Positions 42,382 through 51,930 are shown, counted from the first letter of the stretch. The stretch: 64,000 bases of DNA from Pseudomonas sp. 14P_8.1_Bac3 (GCF_025466085.1 NZ_JANLOD010000019.1:24303-88302), one strand, 5' to 3'. Notes: generated by a model not told the origin, from the sequence alone. Numbers and translations: made by a program.

Positions 42382-44028
42382 ATGCAGACTTCCCTTGATG
42401 AATTCGACTACATCGTGGTCGGTGCCGGGCCGGCCGGTTGTTTGCTGGCCAATCGGCTGTCAGCCAACCCGCAACACCGGGTGTTGCTGCTCGAAGCCGG
42501 CGGCCGCGAAAACTATGCGTGGATTCATATTCCCGTGGGTTACCTGTTCTGCATCGGCAACCCGCGCACCGACTGGTGCTTCAAGACCGAGGCGCAACCC
42601 GGCCTGCAAGGGCGCGCCCTGAGTTATCCGCGCGGCAAAGTACTGGGTGGCTGCTCCTCGATCAACGGCATGATTTACATGCGCGGCCAGGCCGGCGACT
42701 ACGACGGCTGGGCCGCCGAGGGCAATCCCGGCTGGAGCTGGAGGGACGTCCTGCCGCTGTTCAAGCATAGCGAAAACCACTTTGCCGGCGATTCGGCGTT
42801 TCACGGCGCTGCCGGTGAGTGGCGGGTCGAATGCCAGCGCCTGTCATGGCCGGTTCTCGACGCCTTTCGCAGCGCTGCCGAACAAAGTGGCATCGCCAGC
42901 ATCGACGACTTCAACCAGGGTGACAACGAAGGGTGCGGCTACTTCCAGGTCAATCAGAAGGCCGGAATTCGCTGGAATGCGGCCAAGGCTTTTCTCAAAC
43001 CCGTGCGTAACCGGCCCAATCTCACCGTGCTGACTGACGTCGAAGTCGACCGCGTGCTCCTGGAAAAGGGCCGCGCCTCGGCGGTCAGCACACGTCGACA
43101 AGGCCAGGCGAAAACCTTCAAGGCCCGCAAGGAAATCATCCTGTGCGCAGGCGCCGTCGGCTCGCCGACCCTCCTGCAGCGCTCCGGTATCGGCCCTCGC
43201 CCGCTCCTGGAAAAACTGGGGATCAGCGTGGTTCGGGAGCTGCCCGGCGTGGGCGGCAATCTGCAGGATCACCTGCAGCTTCGGTTGATTTACAAACTGG
43301 AAAACGCCCGCACCCTGAATCAGATCGCCGGTAGCCTGTGGGGCAAGATGGGCATGGGCTTGCGCTACCTGTATGACCGCAGCGGCCCGCTGTCCATGGC
43401 GCCGAGCCAGCTGGGCGCGTTTGCCCGATCGGGACCGGAGCAGACCTCGGCCAACCTCGAATACCACGTGCAACCCTTGTCGCTGGAGCGTTTCGGCGAA
43501 CCGTTGCATGCCTTCCCCGCCTTCACCGCGTCGGTCTGCGATCTGCGTCCGCATAGCCGGGGGCGAATCGACATTCGTTCAGCCGATCCGCAGGTGGCGC
43601 CGCTGATCCAGCCGAACTATCTCAGCCACCCGGAAGACTTGCGTGTGGCGGCTGATGCCATACGCCTGACCCGGCGCATCGTTTCCGCGCCGGCGCTTCA
43701 AGCGTTCAAGCCGACGGAATATTTGCCCGGTGCAAGCCTGCAGAGCGAAGCGCAATTGCACGAAGCCGCCGCCCGCATCGGCACGACGATTTTCCACCCG
43801 GTCGGCACCTGCCGCATGGGCAACGACGCGGACGCGGTGGTCGACGCGCAACTCAAGGTCCACGGCATCCCCGGCCTGCGCGTCGCCGACGCATCGATCA
43901 TGCCGCGCATCACCTCGGGTAACACCTGTTCGCCTACGCTGATGATTGCCGAGAAGGCAGCGCGGCTGATCCTCAATCCATCAACAAGGAACATGACCGC
44001 GCCAATGGAACGAGTTACAGACGCCTGA
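42382..44028 (+). CDS. GMC-family FAD oxidoreductase (alcohol/choline dehydrogenase type)
   Basis: This is a 548-residue flavoenzyme of the glucose-methanol-choline family. The ADP-binding fold is DYIVVGAGPAGCLLANRLSA; GMC signature 1 is PRGKVLGGCSSINGMIYMRGQ, signature 2 is GAVGSPTLLQRSGIGP, and the C-terminal active-site region is FHPVGTCRMG followed by RVADASIMPRITSGNTCSPTLMIAEKAA. It lacks a signal peptide. Such enzymes oxidise aliphatic or polyol alcohols and pass electrons to the quinone pool. Start 42382 has a good GAGG; an upstream in-frame ATG at 42346 would add 12 Asn/Lys-rich residues. It lies between a divergent LysR gene and an MHS symporter. Confidence 0.87.
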   Translation: MQTSLDEFDYIVVGAGPAGCLLANRLSANPQHRVLLLEAGGRENYAWIHIPVGYLFCIGNPRTDWCFKTEAQPGLQGRALSYPRGKVLGGCSSINGMIYMRGQAGDYDGWAAEGNPGWSWRDVLPLFKHSENHFAGDSAFHGAAGEWRVECQRLSWPVLDAFRSAAEQSGIASIDDFNQGDNEGCGYFQVNQKAGIRWNAAKAFLKPVRNRPNLTVLTDVEVDRVLLEKGRASAVSTRRQGQAKTFKARKEIILCAGAVGSPTLLQRSGIGPRPLLEKLGISVVRELPGVGGNLQDHLQLRLIYKLENARTLNQIAGSLWGKMGMGLRYLYDRSGPLSMAPSQLGAFARSGPEQTSANLEYHVQPLSLERFGEPLHAFPAFTASVCDLRPHSRGRIDIRSADPQVAPLIQPNYLSHPEDLRVAADAIRLTRRIVSAPALQAFKPTEYLPGASLQSEAQLHEAAARIGTTIFHPVGTCRMGNDADAVVDAQLKVHGIPGLRVADASIMPRITSGNTCSPTLMIAEKAARLILNPSTRNMTAPMERVTDA

Positions 44029-44034
44029 CATCCC

Positions 44035-44150
44035 CTGTAGGAGCGAGCATGCTCCGGGCGGCGTTCCGACGTTGGTCGTCAACGATAACGCGGGGCGCCA
44101 GGCACCCCGCGGCGTTCTCGGGTTTTTCGCGAGCATGCTCGCTCCTACAA
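44035..44150. repeat. BIME between the GMC and MHS genes
   Basis: CTGTAGGAGCGAGCATGCTC at the left and GAGCATGCTCGCTCCTACAA at the right; the loop carries GTCAACGATAACGCGGGG and an inner CCAGGCACCCCGCGG hairpin. Confidence 0.87.
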
Positions 44151-44242
44151 GGGATTGATGAGGGCACGACAGTAGCGGCACCACCCACAAGGACGGCGCC
44201 GACAGTGGAACAACAAAAACAATCACTGTGAGGGATACCGAT

Positions 44243-45865
44243 ATGTCAGAACATGTTCAGCCGCTGGACATCACGCGCAGCGCCGACGCCGGCCGTGATA
44301 CCCGCAAAGTCATCTTCGCGTCGTCACTCGGGACGGTGTTCGAGTGGTACGACTTTTTCCTCTATGGCGCCCTCGCGGCGGTGATCAGCAAGCAGTTCTT
44401 CGCCGGAGTCAACGACACCACCGCGTTCATCTTCGCGTTGATGGCCTTCGCCGCCGGTTTCATCGTGCGGCCGTTCGGCGCGCTGGTGTTCGGCCGTCTG
44501 GGTGACATGATCGGGCGCAAATACACGTTCCTCGCCACCATCATCCTCATGGGCCTGGCAACGTTCTGCGTCGGGCTACTGCCGACCTACGCCACCATCG
44601 GCATCGCCGCGCCCATCATCCTCGTGGTGTTGCGCATGCTCCAGGGCCTGGCCCTCGGCGGTGAATACGGCGGCGCCGCCACCTATGTCGCGGAACACGC
44701 CCCGATCGGTAAACGCGGTTTCCATACCAGCTGGATTCAGTCCACCGCCACCCTCGGCCTGTTGTTGTCGTTGCTGGTGGTGCTCGGTTGCCGTTATTTC
44801 ACCGGCGACCAGTTTGAAGTCTGGGGCTGGCGTATCCCGTTCCTGTTTTCCATCGTGCTGCTGGGCATCTCCACCTGGATTCGCCTGAGCCTGCACGAGT
44901 CGCCCGCCTTCGTGAAAATGAAAGAGGAAGGCAAGCTCTGCAAGTCGCCGTTGCGCGACTCCTTTGGCAAATGGGAAAACCTCAAGGTCGTGTTGATCGC
45001 GCTGTTCAGCATCAACGCCGGGCAAGCGGTGACGTTCTACGCCGCGCAGTTTTATGTGCTGTTCTTCCTCACTCAGTTCCTGAAAATGGACCCGGCGCTG
45101 GCCAACAGTCTGCTGATCGTCAGCGTGATTATCGGCGCGCCGTTCTTCATCTTCTTCGGCTGGCTGTCGGACAAGGTCGGACGCAAACCGGTGCTGATGC
45201 TTGGCCTGTTGCTGGCCACCGCGCTGTACTTCCCGATCTTCAAGACCCTGGCCCATTACGCCAACCCGGCAATCGACCAGGCCAGCCGCCAGGCGCCGAT
45301 CACCGTCCTGGCCGACCCGGCCACGTGCACCTTCCAGTTCGACCCGGTGGGCAAGGCGAAATTTGACAGCCCATGCGACAAGGTCAAGACCTTCCTGGTG
45401 AAGCAGGGCCTGCCCTATCACAGCGAAGCTGCACCGGCCGGCAGCGGCGTGCAGGTCAGCGTCGGTGACGTGAAAATCGATGGCTACGACGAAGCGGCCT
45501 TGCGTGGGGCGGTGACCCTGGCCGGGTATCCGTCACAGGCTGACACCCAGTCGATCAACAAGCCGATGATCGTGGCGCTGATTGTTGCGCTGATCATTAT
45601 CTCGGCCATGTGCTACGGGCCGCTGGCGGCGCTGATGGTGGAGCTGTTTCCGACGCGCATTCGCTATACCTCGATGTCCCTGCCGTACCACATCGGTAAT
45701 GGCTGGTTTGGCGGGTTCCTGCCGACGGTGTCGTTTGCGCTGGTGGTGTACACCGGGGATATTTTCTATGGGCTTTGGTATCCGGTGGTGGTTACGGCGG
45801 TGAGTCTGGTGGTGGGGATGATCTGTTTGCGTGAGACCCGGAACGTGGATCTGGAAACCAACTGA
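44243..45865 (+). CDS. MHS-family MFS symporter with extended periplasmic loop
   Basis: This is a 540-residue metabolite:H+ symporter (YhjE/ShiA-like). TM1 has SSLGTVFEWYDFFLYGALAAVISKQFF, and the MFS motif is GRLGDMIGRKYTFL. TM8 ends in DKVGRKPVLMLG. After TM8 there is an insertion of about 100 residues (APITVLADPATCTFQFDPVG to PSQADTQSINKP) with two Cys that could pair; this loop is present in a recognised subgroup of about 550 residues. The last helices (MSLPYHIGNGWFGGFLPTVSF) are standard. The start follows GAGG by 9 nt. It lies between the GMC oxidoreductase and lldD, so a hydroxyacid or polyol is a likely substrate. Confidence 0.87.
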   Translation: MSEHVQPLDITRSADAGRDTRKVIFASSLGTVFEWYDFFLYGALAAVISKQFFAGVNDTTAFIFALMAFAAGFIVRPFGALVFGRLGDMIGRKYTFLATIILMGLATFCVGLLPTYATIGIAAPIILVVLRMLQGLALGGEYGGAATYVAEHAPIGKRGFHTSWIQSTATLGLLLSLLVVLGCRYFTGDQFEVWGWRIPFLFSIVLLGISTWIRLSLHESPAFVKMKEEGKLCKSPLRDSFGKWENLKVVLIALFSINAGQAVTFYAAQFYVLFFLTQFLKMDPALANSLLIVSVIIGAPFFIFFGWLSDKVGRKPVLMLGLLLATALYFPIFKTLAHYANPAIDQASRQAPITVLADPATCTFQFDPVGKAKFDSPCDKVKTFLVKQGLPYHSEAAPAGSGVQVSVGDVKIDGYDEAALRGAVTLAGYPSQADTQSINKPMIVALIVALIIISAMCYGPLAALMVELFPTRIRYTSMSLPYHIGNGWFGGFLPTVSFALVVYTGDIFYGLWYPVVVTAVSLVVGMICLRETRNVDLETN

Positions 45866-45889
45866 CACCGATTGGGCGACACGCAATCC

Positions 45890-45988
45890 CTGTAGAGGCC
45901 AGCATGCTGGCGATGAAAAACGATAACGCGGGGCGCCGGACACCCCGCGGCGTCCTCGGGTTCTTCGCGAGCATGCTCGCGCCTACAG
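45890..45988. repeat. BIME between the MHS gene and lldD
   Basis: TGTAGAGGCCAGCATGCTGG, with GCCAGC in place of GAGCGAGC, faces a standard arm GAGCATGCTCGCGCCTACAG. The loop has AACGATAACGCGGGGCGCCG and CACCCCGCGG. The arms are mutually less complementary than usual. Confidence 0.8.
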
Positions 45989-46072
45989 GGTTCGGAATTC
46001 CCGCAACCCCAGACGTTTTCGCTACTCTGACACCATGCAACACCGCCCCGCCACTCACCCGACCGAGGCTCC

Positions 46073-47215
46073 ATGATCATTTCCTCCGCATCCGATTACC
46101 GCGAGGCCGCCCGGCGCAAACTTCCCCGGTTCCTGTTCGACTACATCGACGGCGGCGCCTACGCCGAGCACACGCTGCGGGCCAACAGCGCCGACCTGAC
46201 GAGCATCAGCCTGCGCCAGCGCATTTTGAAAAACGTCGAAACCCTGAGCCTCGACACCACTCTCTTCGGCCAGCCCCTGGCCATGCCGATCGTCCTCGCG
46301 CCAGTCGGCCTGACCGGCATGTTCGCCCGTCGCGGTGAAGTGCAGGCGGTCAAGGCTGCCGAAAACAAAGGCATCCCCCTGTGCCTGTCGACCGTCTCGG
46401 TGTGCTCGATCGAGGAAGTCGTCGCACACAGCCAACAACCCATCTGGTTTCAGCTGTACGTGTTGAAAGACCGGGGTTTCATGAGGAACGCCCTGGAACG
46501 GGCCAAGGCCGCCGGGGTGAAAAACCTGGTGTTCACTGTTGACATGCCCACCCCCGGCGCACGCTACCGCGACGCGCACTCGGGCATGTCCGGACCGTTC
46601 GCCTCGTCGCGCCGCATGCTCCAGGCCATGACGCGACCCGACTGGGCCTTCAATGTCGGCCTCATGGGCCGCCCACACGACCTCGGCAACATCTCCAAGT
46701 ACCTTGGTAAAGCCGTCACCCTCGAAGACTACATGGGCTGGCTGGCGAATAATTTTGACCCGTCGATCAGCTGGAGCGATCTGCAGTGGATCCGGGACTT
46801 CTGGCAAGGCCCGATGATCATCAAGGGCATTCTCGATCCCCAGGACGCCAGGGACGCGGTGAGCTTCGGCGCCGACGGCATCGTCGTGTCGAACCATGGC
46901 GGTCGCCAGCTCGACGGCGTGCTGTCCACCACCAAGGCCCTGCCGCCGATCATGCAAGCGGTGGGCAATGACCTGACCGTGCTGGTCGACTCCGGGATCC
47001 GCTCGGGCCTGGATGTCGTGCGGATGCTGGCGCTGGGCGCGAAAGGCGTCCTGCTCGGCCGCTCCATGGCCTACGCGCTGGCCGCCGACGGCCAACGCGG
47101 AGTGGAAAACATGCTGGATATTTTCGCCAGGGAAATGCGTGTGGCGATGACGCTGACCGGGGTGACGTCGATTGCACAGATTGATGAGTCGACGTTGGTG
47201 GACGCCCTTCGCTAA
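46073..47215 (+). CDS. lldD: L-lactate dehydrogenase (quinone/cytochrome-linked, FMN)
   Basis: This is a 380-residue FMN-dependent alpha-hydroxyacid dehydrogenase. The typical N-terminus [32 protein letters not shown], the FMN-binding APVGLTGMF and [14 protein letters not shown] with the catalytic His are present, as are [23 protein letters not shown] and the final [10 protein letters not shown]. It oxidises L-lactate to pyruvate at the inner membrane. The length is that of Pseudomonas LldD (381). The lldP permease, lldR and the dld-type D-lactate dehydrogenase that often accompany it are absent, so lactate or another 2-hydroxyacid may be brought in by the MHS symporter just upstream. Confidence 0.9.
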   Translation: MIISSASDYREAARRKLPRFLFDYIDGGAYAEHTLRANSADLTSISLRQRILKNVETLSLDTTLFGQPLAMPIVLAPVGLTGMFARRGEVQAVKAAENKGIPLCLSTVSVCSIEEVVAHSQQPIWFQLYVLKDRGFMRNALERAKAAGVKNLVFTVDMPTPGARYRDAHSGMSGPFASSRRMLQAMTRPDWAFNVGLMGRPHDLGNISKYLGKAVTLEDYMGWLANNFDPSISWSDLQWIRDFWQGPMIIKGILDPQDARDAVSFGADGIVVSNHGGRQLDGVLSTTKALPPIMQAVGNDLTVLVDSGIRSGLDVVRMLALGAKGVLLGRSMAYALAADGQRGVENMLDIFAREMRVAMTLTGVTSIAQIDESTLVDALR

Positions 47216-47216
47216 C

Positions 47217-47311
47217 GGCCCTGCTGGCGATGGTGATCAACGATCAAGCGTGCCGCCTGAATGAACGCGGCACCCTTGAAATCATCGCCAGCGAGCCGGC
47301 GCCTGCCCTTA
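47217..47311. repeat. Degenerate REP pair after lldD
   Basis: GGCCCTGCTGGCGATGGTGATCAACGATCAAGCG and the opposite GAAATCATCGCCAGCGAGCCGGCGCCTG keep the loop geometry of the other copies but with eroded arms. Confidence 0.55.
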
Positions 47312-49783
47312 GAAACTCGCCTTGACCGACACCATGAAGTTACGGGGATCGCCGTAGTAGTTGCCGAAAGTCTCGGTACCAATCGTGGTGTAGTAGCGCT
47401 TGTCGAACAGGTTGTTGCCGTTCAACGCGACCGACCAGGTGTCGTCGATGCGATAACCGATTCGACCGTTCCAGATGGCGTAACCCGACTGGGTGATCTT
47501 CTCGCCGCTGGCTGGAGAAACCCGGAAGTTGTCGCTTTGCGCATTGACGCCGGCGCCGAGGGTGAACCGCTCAAGCGACCCGCCCAAGGCATAATCGCCC
47601 CACAGGCGCAGCACGTGGCGCGGCACATAACTGTTGAACGCGGCGCCATTGAGGCTGGTGTCGATGTCGTCGAGGGTTTTGGTCTGCGTGTAGGTGTAGC
47701 CCGCGAGCAATTGCAGGCGCTCGATGACTTCACCACTGATCTCGGCCTCGAAGCCCTGGGCGCGGACCTTCCCGGCGTTGACGTAGCAGTAGCCATCCGA
47801 TGACGGGCACGAGGAGTTGTAGTCCGTCTGTGCCTGGTCTTTCTGGATGGTCCGGAAAAGGTTGAACGAGCTGTTCAGGCGACCGTCGAACCACGCGCCT
47901 TTGATCCCCAGTTCATAGCTCTGGCCCACAAGCGGCTTGAGTGCCGAACCGTCTTCCGAGCGGTAATTGCCTTGCGGGGTGAAGATATCCGAGTAGCTGG
48001 CATAGGCCGTCAGGTGCTCGTTCAGATCCAGCAGGACGCCTGCAAACGGGGTGACCTGGCCGGTCTCCGTGGTGCTGGAATGTTCAGAAGTGCCTGTGTT
48101 GATGAAGTCGGAGTCGGTATCGGAGCTGTACCAGCTCACTCGACCGCCCACAACAAAGGTCAGCGGCTCCGCCAGTTTCAACCGCAGGGTCGAGTAGAGA
48201 CCCTTTTGCTTGGTCACCGAGTTGACGGGGCCGCCGCGAGACGAGTTATCGATGAAGTAGCTGTCGTCCGGCTCGGGGATATGTTTGTTGGGGTCGAAGA
48301 CATTCTGCCGCTGCGGCAGAAACGCCACCGAATAGAAGTCGTCCTTTTTCGCGCGGCTGGCGTTGAAACCCACCACCAGTTCATGTTGCTGACCGAACGC
48401 GTCGAACTTGCCGTCCACGTAGGCGTCCAGGCCGTAATCGACCTGATCGTAATCGTACAGACTGCCCAGCATGCCAGTGGTGTTGACGCCAGGCGTCACA
48501 GCGCCGGAGGCGAACGCGTATTTGATGTCCTGAGTGTTTTTTGTGTAGACGCTGGCGACCTTGAGGCTCCAGTCATCGTTGAGCTGGTGTTTCACATCTG
48601 CGAAAACGCTGGTGCGCTGGCTGCGCCAGGTGTTCCACGACGGGTCAAGGCACGTCGAACGACTGAGCTTCAAATCGCTGCGATCGCGGTAGCGCGGCAG
48701 TCCACCCCAGCAAGGGCTGGCGTCCACGTCTTCGTACGCGATGCCCAGCCCGACGGTGGTGTCGGGGCTCACATCAACGTCGAGCGCGCCGTAGTACACC
48801 TGATCCTTGCGACTGGCATCGTCCACGAAGTAATGCCGGCTCTGCTCGGCGACCACGGTGCGGCCACGGATCGTGCCTGCGTCGTTCAGCGGACCACCGG
48901 TGTCGACCTGCCCGCGGTAGTTGTTCCAGCTCCCACCCGACAACGTAATGTCGGTATGCGGTGCGCTCTGGCCGCGTTTGCGCACGAAGTTCACACCGCC
49001 GGCCGTGCCGCCGGAGCCTTTCATCATTCCCGCGGCGCCGCGGAGGATTTCGACCCGATCGTAATACGCCATGTCGCCAGTGAAACTGTCGGCCTGGACA
49101 TAGAGGTTGCCCATGTCCAGCGGCACCCCGTCGTACTGATACTGCCCCGACATGCGGAAACCGCGGGAATAGAAATATTTGCCGCCCATGGTCGAGTCGT
49201 AGACGGTGATGCCCGGGGTCTTTTCCATGACCTGGTCGATGGTGTTGAGGTTCTGGTCATCGAGCATCTTGCGGGTCATGACCGTGACCGATTGCGGTGT
49301 TTCCTTGAGCGAGTGTTCGCCCTTGCCGATGGTCACTGCGCCCGTGGTGTACGAGCCGCTGTTCTCGGTCGTCGCGCCCAGCAGCTGTCCGTTGATAGTG
49401 GTCGCGCCCAATTCCAGTGCCGAGCCGGCAACCGGTACTGGACGCAACACGTACGTACCGTTGGCCTGGGGTTCCGCTTGCAAGCCGCTGCCGCCGAGAA
49501 TCCGCGCGAACCCTTCGCTGACGCCGAATGCGCCTTTGAGACCGGGAGATGTCAACCCTTCGGTTTGCCGCGCATCAAAGGAAATGGCCGCGCCCGCTGC
49601 GCTGGCGAAATGGCTGAGCACCTCGGTCAGGCTGCCACCGGCGATGTCGAACGTTTGCACCTGACTTAACTGCTGCGAGGGCGCCGCATTCACTGCCAGC
49701 GGCCATGCGCCGAACGATGTCACCGCGAACAACCCGACCTTGACTGCGATCGCCAGACGACCTGGCGTATACAACCGAGACAT
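47309..49783 (-). CDS. TonB-dependent siderophore receptor with STN signalling domain
   Basis: This is an 824-residue outer-membrane transducer. A signal peptide (about 1-34) is followed by an STN domain (TFDIAGGSLTEVLSHFASAAGAAISFDARQTEGL, to about 115), a plug (LKETPQSVTVMTRKMLDDQNLNTIDQVMEKTPGITVYDSTMGGKYFYSRGF) and a 22-strand barrel ending in MVSVKASF. The STN domain lets it pass the siderophore signal to the FecR-like protein encoded just upstream. The receptor probably takes up a ferric siderophore of the FpvA/FoxA/FiuA class; the ligand cannot be told, and no biosynthesis genes are nearby, so it may be a xenosiderophore. A strong GGGGGAGGG precedes the ATG. Confidence 0.93.
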   Translation of the reverse strand: MSRLYTPGRLAIAVKVGLFAVTSFGAWPLAVNAAPSQQLSQVQTFDIAGGSLTEVLSHFASAAGAAISFDARQTEGLTSPGLKGAFGVSEGFARILGGSGLQAEPQANGTYVLRPVPVAGSALELGATTINGQLLGATTENSGSYTTGAVTIGKGEHSLKETPQSVTVMTRKMLDDQNLNTIDQVMEKTPGITVYDSTMGGKYFYSRGFRMSGQYQYDGVPLDMGNLYVQADSFTGDMAYYDRVEILRGAAGMMKGSGGTAGGVNFVRKRGQSAPHTDITLSGGSWNNYRGQVDTGGPLNDAGTIRGRTVVAEQSRHYFVDDASRKDQVYYGALDVDVSPDTTVGLGIAYEDVDASPCWGGLPRYRDRSDLKLSRSTCLDPSWNTWRSQRTSVFADVKHQLNDDWSLKVASVYTKNTQDIKYAFASGAVTPGVNTTGMLGSLYDYDQVDYGLDAYVDGKFDAFGQQHELVVGFNASRAKKDDFYSVAFLPQRQNVFDPNKHIPEPDDSYFIDNSSRGGPVNSVTKQKGLYSTLRLKLAEPLTFVVGGRVSWYSSDTDSDFINTGTSEHSSTTETGQVTPFAGVLLDLNEHLTAYASYSDIFTPQGNYRSEDGSALKPLVGQSYELGIKGAWFDGRLNSSFNLFRTIQKDQAQTDYNSSCPSSDGYCYVNAGKVRAQGFEAEISGEVIERLQLLAGYTYTQTKTLDDIDTSLNGAAFNSYVPRHVLRLWGDYALGGSLERFTLGAGVNAQSDNFRVSPASGEKITQSGYAIWNGRIGYRIDDTWSVALNGNNLFDKRYYTTIGTETFGNYYGDPRNFMVSVKASF

Positions 49784-49925
49784 GCTTCCCCTCCCCCAAA
49801 GACCATCAATAAAAACTCACTGAGGGATGAGCCGAACGATGTGTTTGAAAAGTGCAAAGGCCTGGAAATAATTTTCTGCCAGACACCGGTTCTTGACGAC
49901 GAGTCCCACTGCAAGGCCCTGACAG

Positions 49926-50870
49926 TCAGCTCGATACCGTGACCCAATAACGGCTGAACCGAGTGACTTTCAGGGAAAAACCACTCTCCAGCGCAGCCAG
50001 CGCCAGGTCGGTGTTATCGACAGGGAATGCGCCGGACACCTTCAGGTTGGCAATACGCGGATCACACCGCAAAACCCCGCGGCGATAACGAGACAAATCG
50101 GCCAGCAGCTCGCCCAAAGGACGATCGATCGCGATGATGCTGCCTTGCAGCCATGCGCCGGTCGACGCATCGTTGCGTTGCACCGCACCCAACGAGCTGG
50201 CGCTGAACGTCATGGACTGGCCAGCGTCGAGACGCACGGGCAAGCCACCGCCAGATGCCGTCACGTTCACGGCCTTCTCGAGCACCGCGACCTCGCCTCG
50301 CTGGTCCTCGGAGCGGACAATAAAACGCGTGCCGAGGGCCAACACTTCGCCATGACGCGTGCTCACCTTGAACGGCCGCTGCACAGCGTCAACGGCTGTC
50401 TTGACCAGTATTTCGCCCCACAACAGTTGGAGCCTGCGCTGGTGTCCATCGAAACGAAGATTGACTGAGGTGTCAGTGTTCAGCAGCAGTGAACTGCCAT
50501 CTGCCAGGCGGAACTCGCGACGTTCACCTACCGCCGTGCGGAAATCGGCCAACAGGTTTTGCGAGGTCTCGCTGCGCCATCCCAACCAACCCAGAGAACC
50601 AGCCGAGGCCAGCGCTACGCAACTGCGCAATACCTGGCGACGGGATCGATCGGCGCCGCGCAAGGTCGGCGAAGCCAAGGCGCCGGGCACGCTGTTCATC
50701 TGCTCGCCAACACTGGCCATGCGTTGCCAGGCTTGACGATGCACCGGGTCGGCGATCAGCCAGTCGTTCCACGCCGCGCGATCCGAGTCGGTCGCCACGC
50801 CTGAGTGCAGCCTGGCGTACCAGCGGGCGGCAACGCCAATGGCCTTCAATTCGACGGGTGACAGGCTCAT
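49926..50870 (-). CDS. FecR-family anti-sigma regulator
   Basis: This is a 314-residue FecR-like protein. The cytoplasmic N-terminus (ELKAIGVAARWYARLHSGVATDSDRAAWNDWLIADPVHRQAWQRM) binds the sigma factor. One hydrophobic stretch (SCVALASAGSLGWLGW, about 80-95) is the membrane anchor. The periplasmic FecR domain (RTAVGERREFRLADGSSLLLNTDTSVNLRFDGHQRRLQLLWGEI) and a C-terminal STN-like segment (ISGAFPVDNTDLALAALE form) receive the receptor signal. Its start overlaps the sigma gene stop. The start at 50870 is the ATG at the family N-terminus; a longer open frame runs into the sigma gene and is rejected. Confidence 0.9.
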   Translation of the reverse strand: MSLSPVELKAIGVAARWYARLHSGVATDSDRAAWNDWLIADPVHRQAWQRMASVGEQMNSVPGALASPTLRGADRSRRQVLRSCVALASAGSLGWLGWRSETSQNLLADFRTAVGERREFRLADGSSLLLNTDTSVNLRFDGHQRRLQLLWGEILVKTAVDAVQRPFKVSTRHGEVLALGTRFIVRSEDQRGEVAVLEKAVNVTASGGGLPVRLDAGQSMTFSASSLGAVQRNDASTGAWLQGSIIAIDRPLGELLADLSRYRRGVLRCDPRIANLKVSGAFPVDNTDLALAALESGFSLKVTRFSRYWVTVSS

Positions 50871-51388
50871 GCCAACTGCAACTGTATTTGCATCAGGCAG
50901 CAATGCTCCATGGCCTTGGCCATGTAATTGTTGACCGTGCGCACGCTGATGTTCAGGCGCTCGGCAATCTGCGGGTACGTCAGGCCGTCGAATTGAGAGA
51001 GGATGAATGCCTGCCTGACCTTCGGCCCCAACCCTTGGAGCAAACGGTCGATTTCCATCAAGGCCTGCAACAGGATCGCCTGCTCCTCCAGCGAAGGTTG
51101 GTGCCATTCGGGCATGGCCGCCAGGGCTTCGAGCCAGGATTGCTCAAGCGAACGACGACGGAACAGGTCAATCAACAAGCCTTTGGCAATCATCGACAGG
51201 TAGGGACGCGGCTCGCGAATCTCGAGCGCGGTACGCGCCTTGATAACCCGTACAAACGTGTCCTGCGCCAGATCCGCTGCATCGAAAGCGTTGCCCAGAC
51301 GCTTGCGTAGCCAGCCATTGAGCCAACTATGATGGTCGCAATACAGATCATTGACGGCGCTGCGCAGGGATAAATCGTTGGCGGACAT
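50867..51388 (-). CDS. ECF sigma factor (FecI/iron-starvation type)
   Basis: This is a 173-residue ECF sigma factor. Region 2 is LYCDHHSWLNGWLRKRLGNAFDAADLAQDTFVRVI, and region 4 contains LGPKVRQAFILSQFDGLTYPQIAERLNISVRTVNNYMAKAMEHC. Together with the FecR-like protein and TonB receptor in the same order and strand, it is a cell-surface signalling cassette in which the sigma factor drives the receptor gene when the ferric siderophore is bound. The ATG at 51388 is chosen because the residues before it run through the Fur box. A clear Shine-Dalgarno is not visible. Confidence 0.9.
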   Translation of the reverse strand: MSANDLSLRSAVNDLYCDHHSWLNGWLRKRLGNAFDAADLAQDTFVRVIKARTALEIREPRPYLSMIAKGLLIDLFRRRSLEQSWLEALAAMPEWHQPSLEEQAILLQALMEIDRLLQGLGPKVRQAFILSQFDGLTYPQIAERLNISVRTVNNYMAKAMEHCCLMQIQLQLA

Positions 51389-51410
51389 GAGAATGGAATA
51401 ATTCGCGACT

Positions 51411-51429
51411 GATAATGACTCGCATTGTC
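51411..51429. promoter_or_regulatory. Fur box upstream of the ECF sigma gene
   Basis: GATAATGACTCGCATTGTC matches the 19-bp Fur consensus GATAATGATAATCATTATC at 14 positions, including a perfect left arm. It lies 23 bp before the sigma factor start, so iron-bound Fur would repress the cassette. Confidence 0.82.
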
Positions 51430-51535
51430 GCGGCTGTGGGCAGTGATTGGCAATAGCCACTTTCGCCAGACAGTCTCGTATCTGCAGATGATGGGGCCGG
51501 CGCCGTCACGCTCCCGGAGGACCGACACCAGGCAG

Positions 51536-51904
51536 TCACTCAACGTCTTTGAGAATCTCGAACGTCACCTGGTCGGGGTAGAACGCCACGTAGTTTTTAA
51601 TCTGCTCCACCGACACCTTGGGGCTTTCATAAGTCCACACCGCATTTGCGCCCTCATGCCCCGGAACCTGCAAGCTGAAGTAGCTTGCATCGCCCTTGTA
51701 GGGGCAATAGCTGGTGTGGTCGGTACGGATGAAATATTGCTCGGCGATGTCCTCACGAGGCACGTAATACACCGGAGGGTAATTGGCCTCCAGCAGCACC
51801 AGCGCGCGAGTGGACGCGGCCACCTGAATACCGTGGAATTTCACCAGCAGACAGCCCGGCTGCTCGGCGATGGTGATGACGGGACTGGGACCGGAGCTTT
51901 TCAT
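51536..51904 (-). CDS. DUF427 domain protein
   Basis: This is a 122-residue single-domain protein: VKFHGIQVAASTRALVLLEANYPPVYYVPREDI, then FIRTDHTSYCPYKGDASYFSL and WTYESPKVSVEQIKNYVAFYPDQV. The YCPYKGDASYF segment is the hallmark of DUF427, whose function is unknown. It has no signal peptide. It converges with nothing and stands between the iron cassette and a short-chain dehydrogenase. The start at 51904 is the ATG nearest the family N-terminus. Confidence 0.85.
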   Translation of the reverse strand: MKSSGPSPVITIAEQPGCLLVKFHGIQVAASTRALVLLEANYPPVYYVPREDIAEQYFIRTDHTSYCPYKGDASYFSLQVPGHEGANAVWTYESPKVSVEQIKNYVAFYPDQVTFEILKDVE

Positions 51905-51930
51905 GAAATGCGTTCCTCGGGACGATGAAA

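Noticed and set aside
49926..51107. 393-residue version of the FecR-like protein
   Set aside because: The extra N-terminal residues are read from inside the sigma factor gene; the ATG at 50870 overlaps the sigma stop as is typical.
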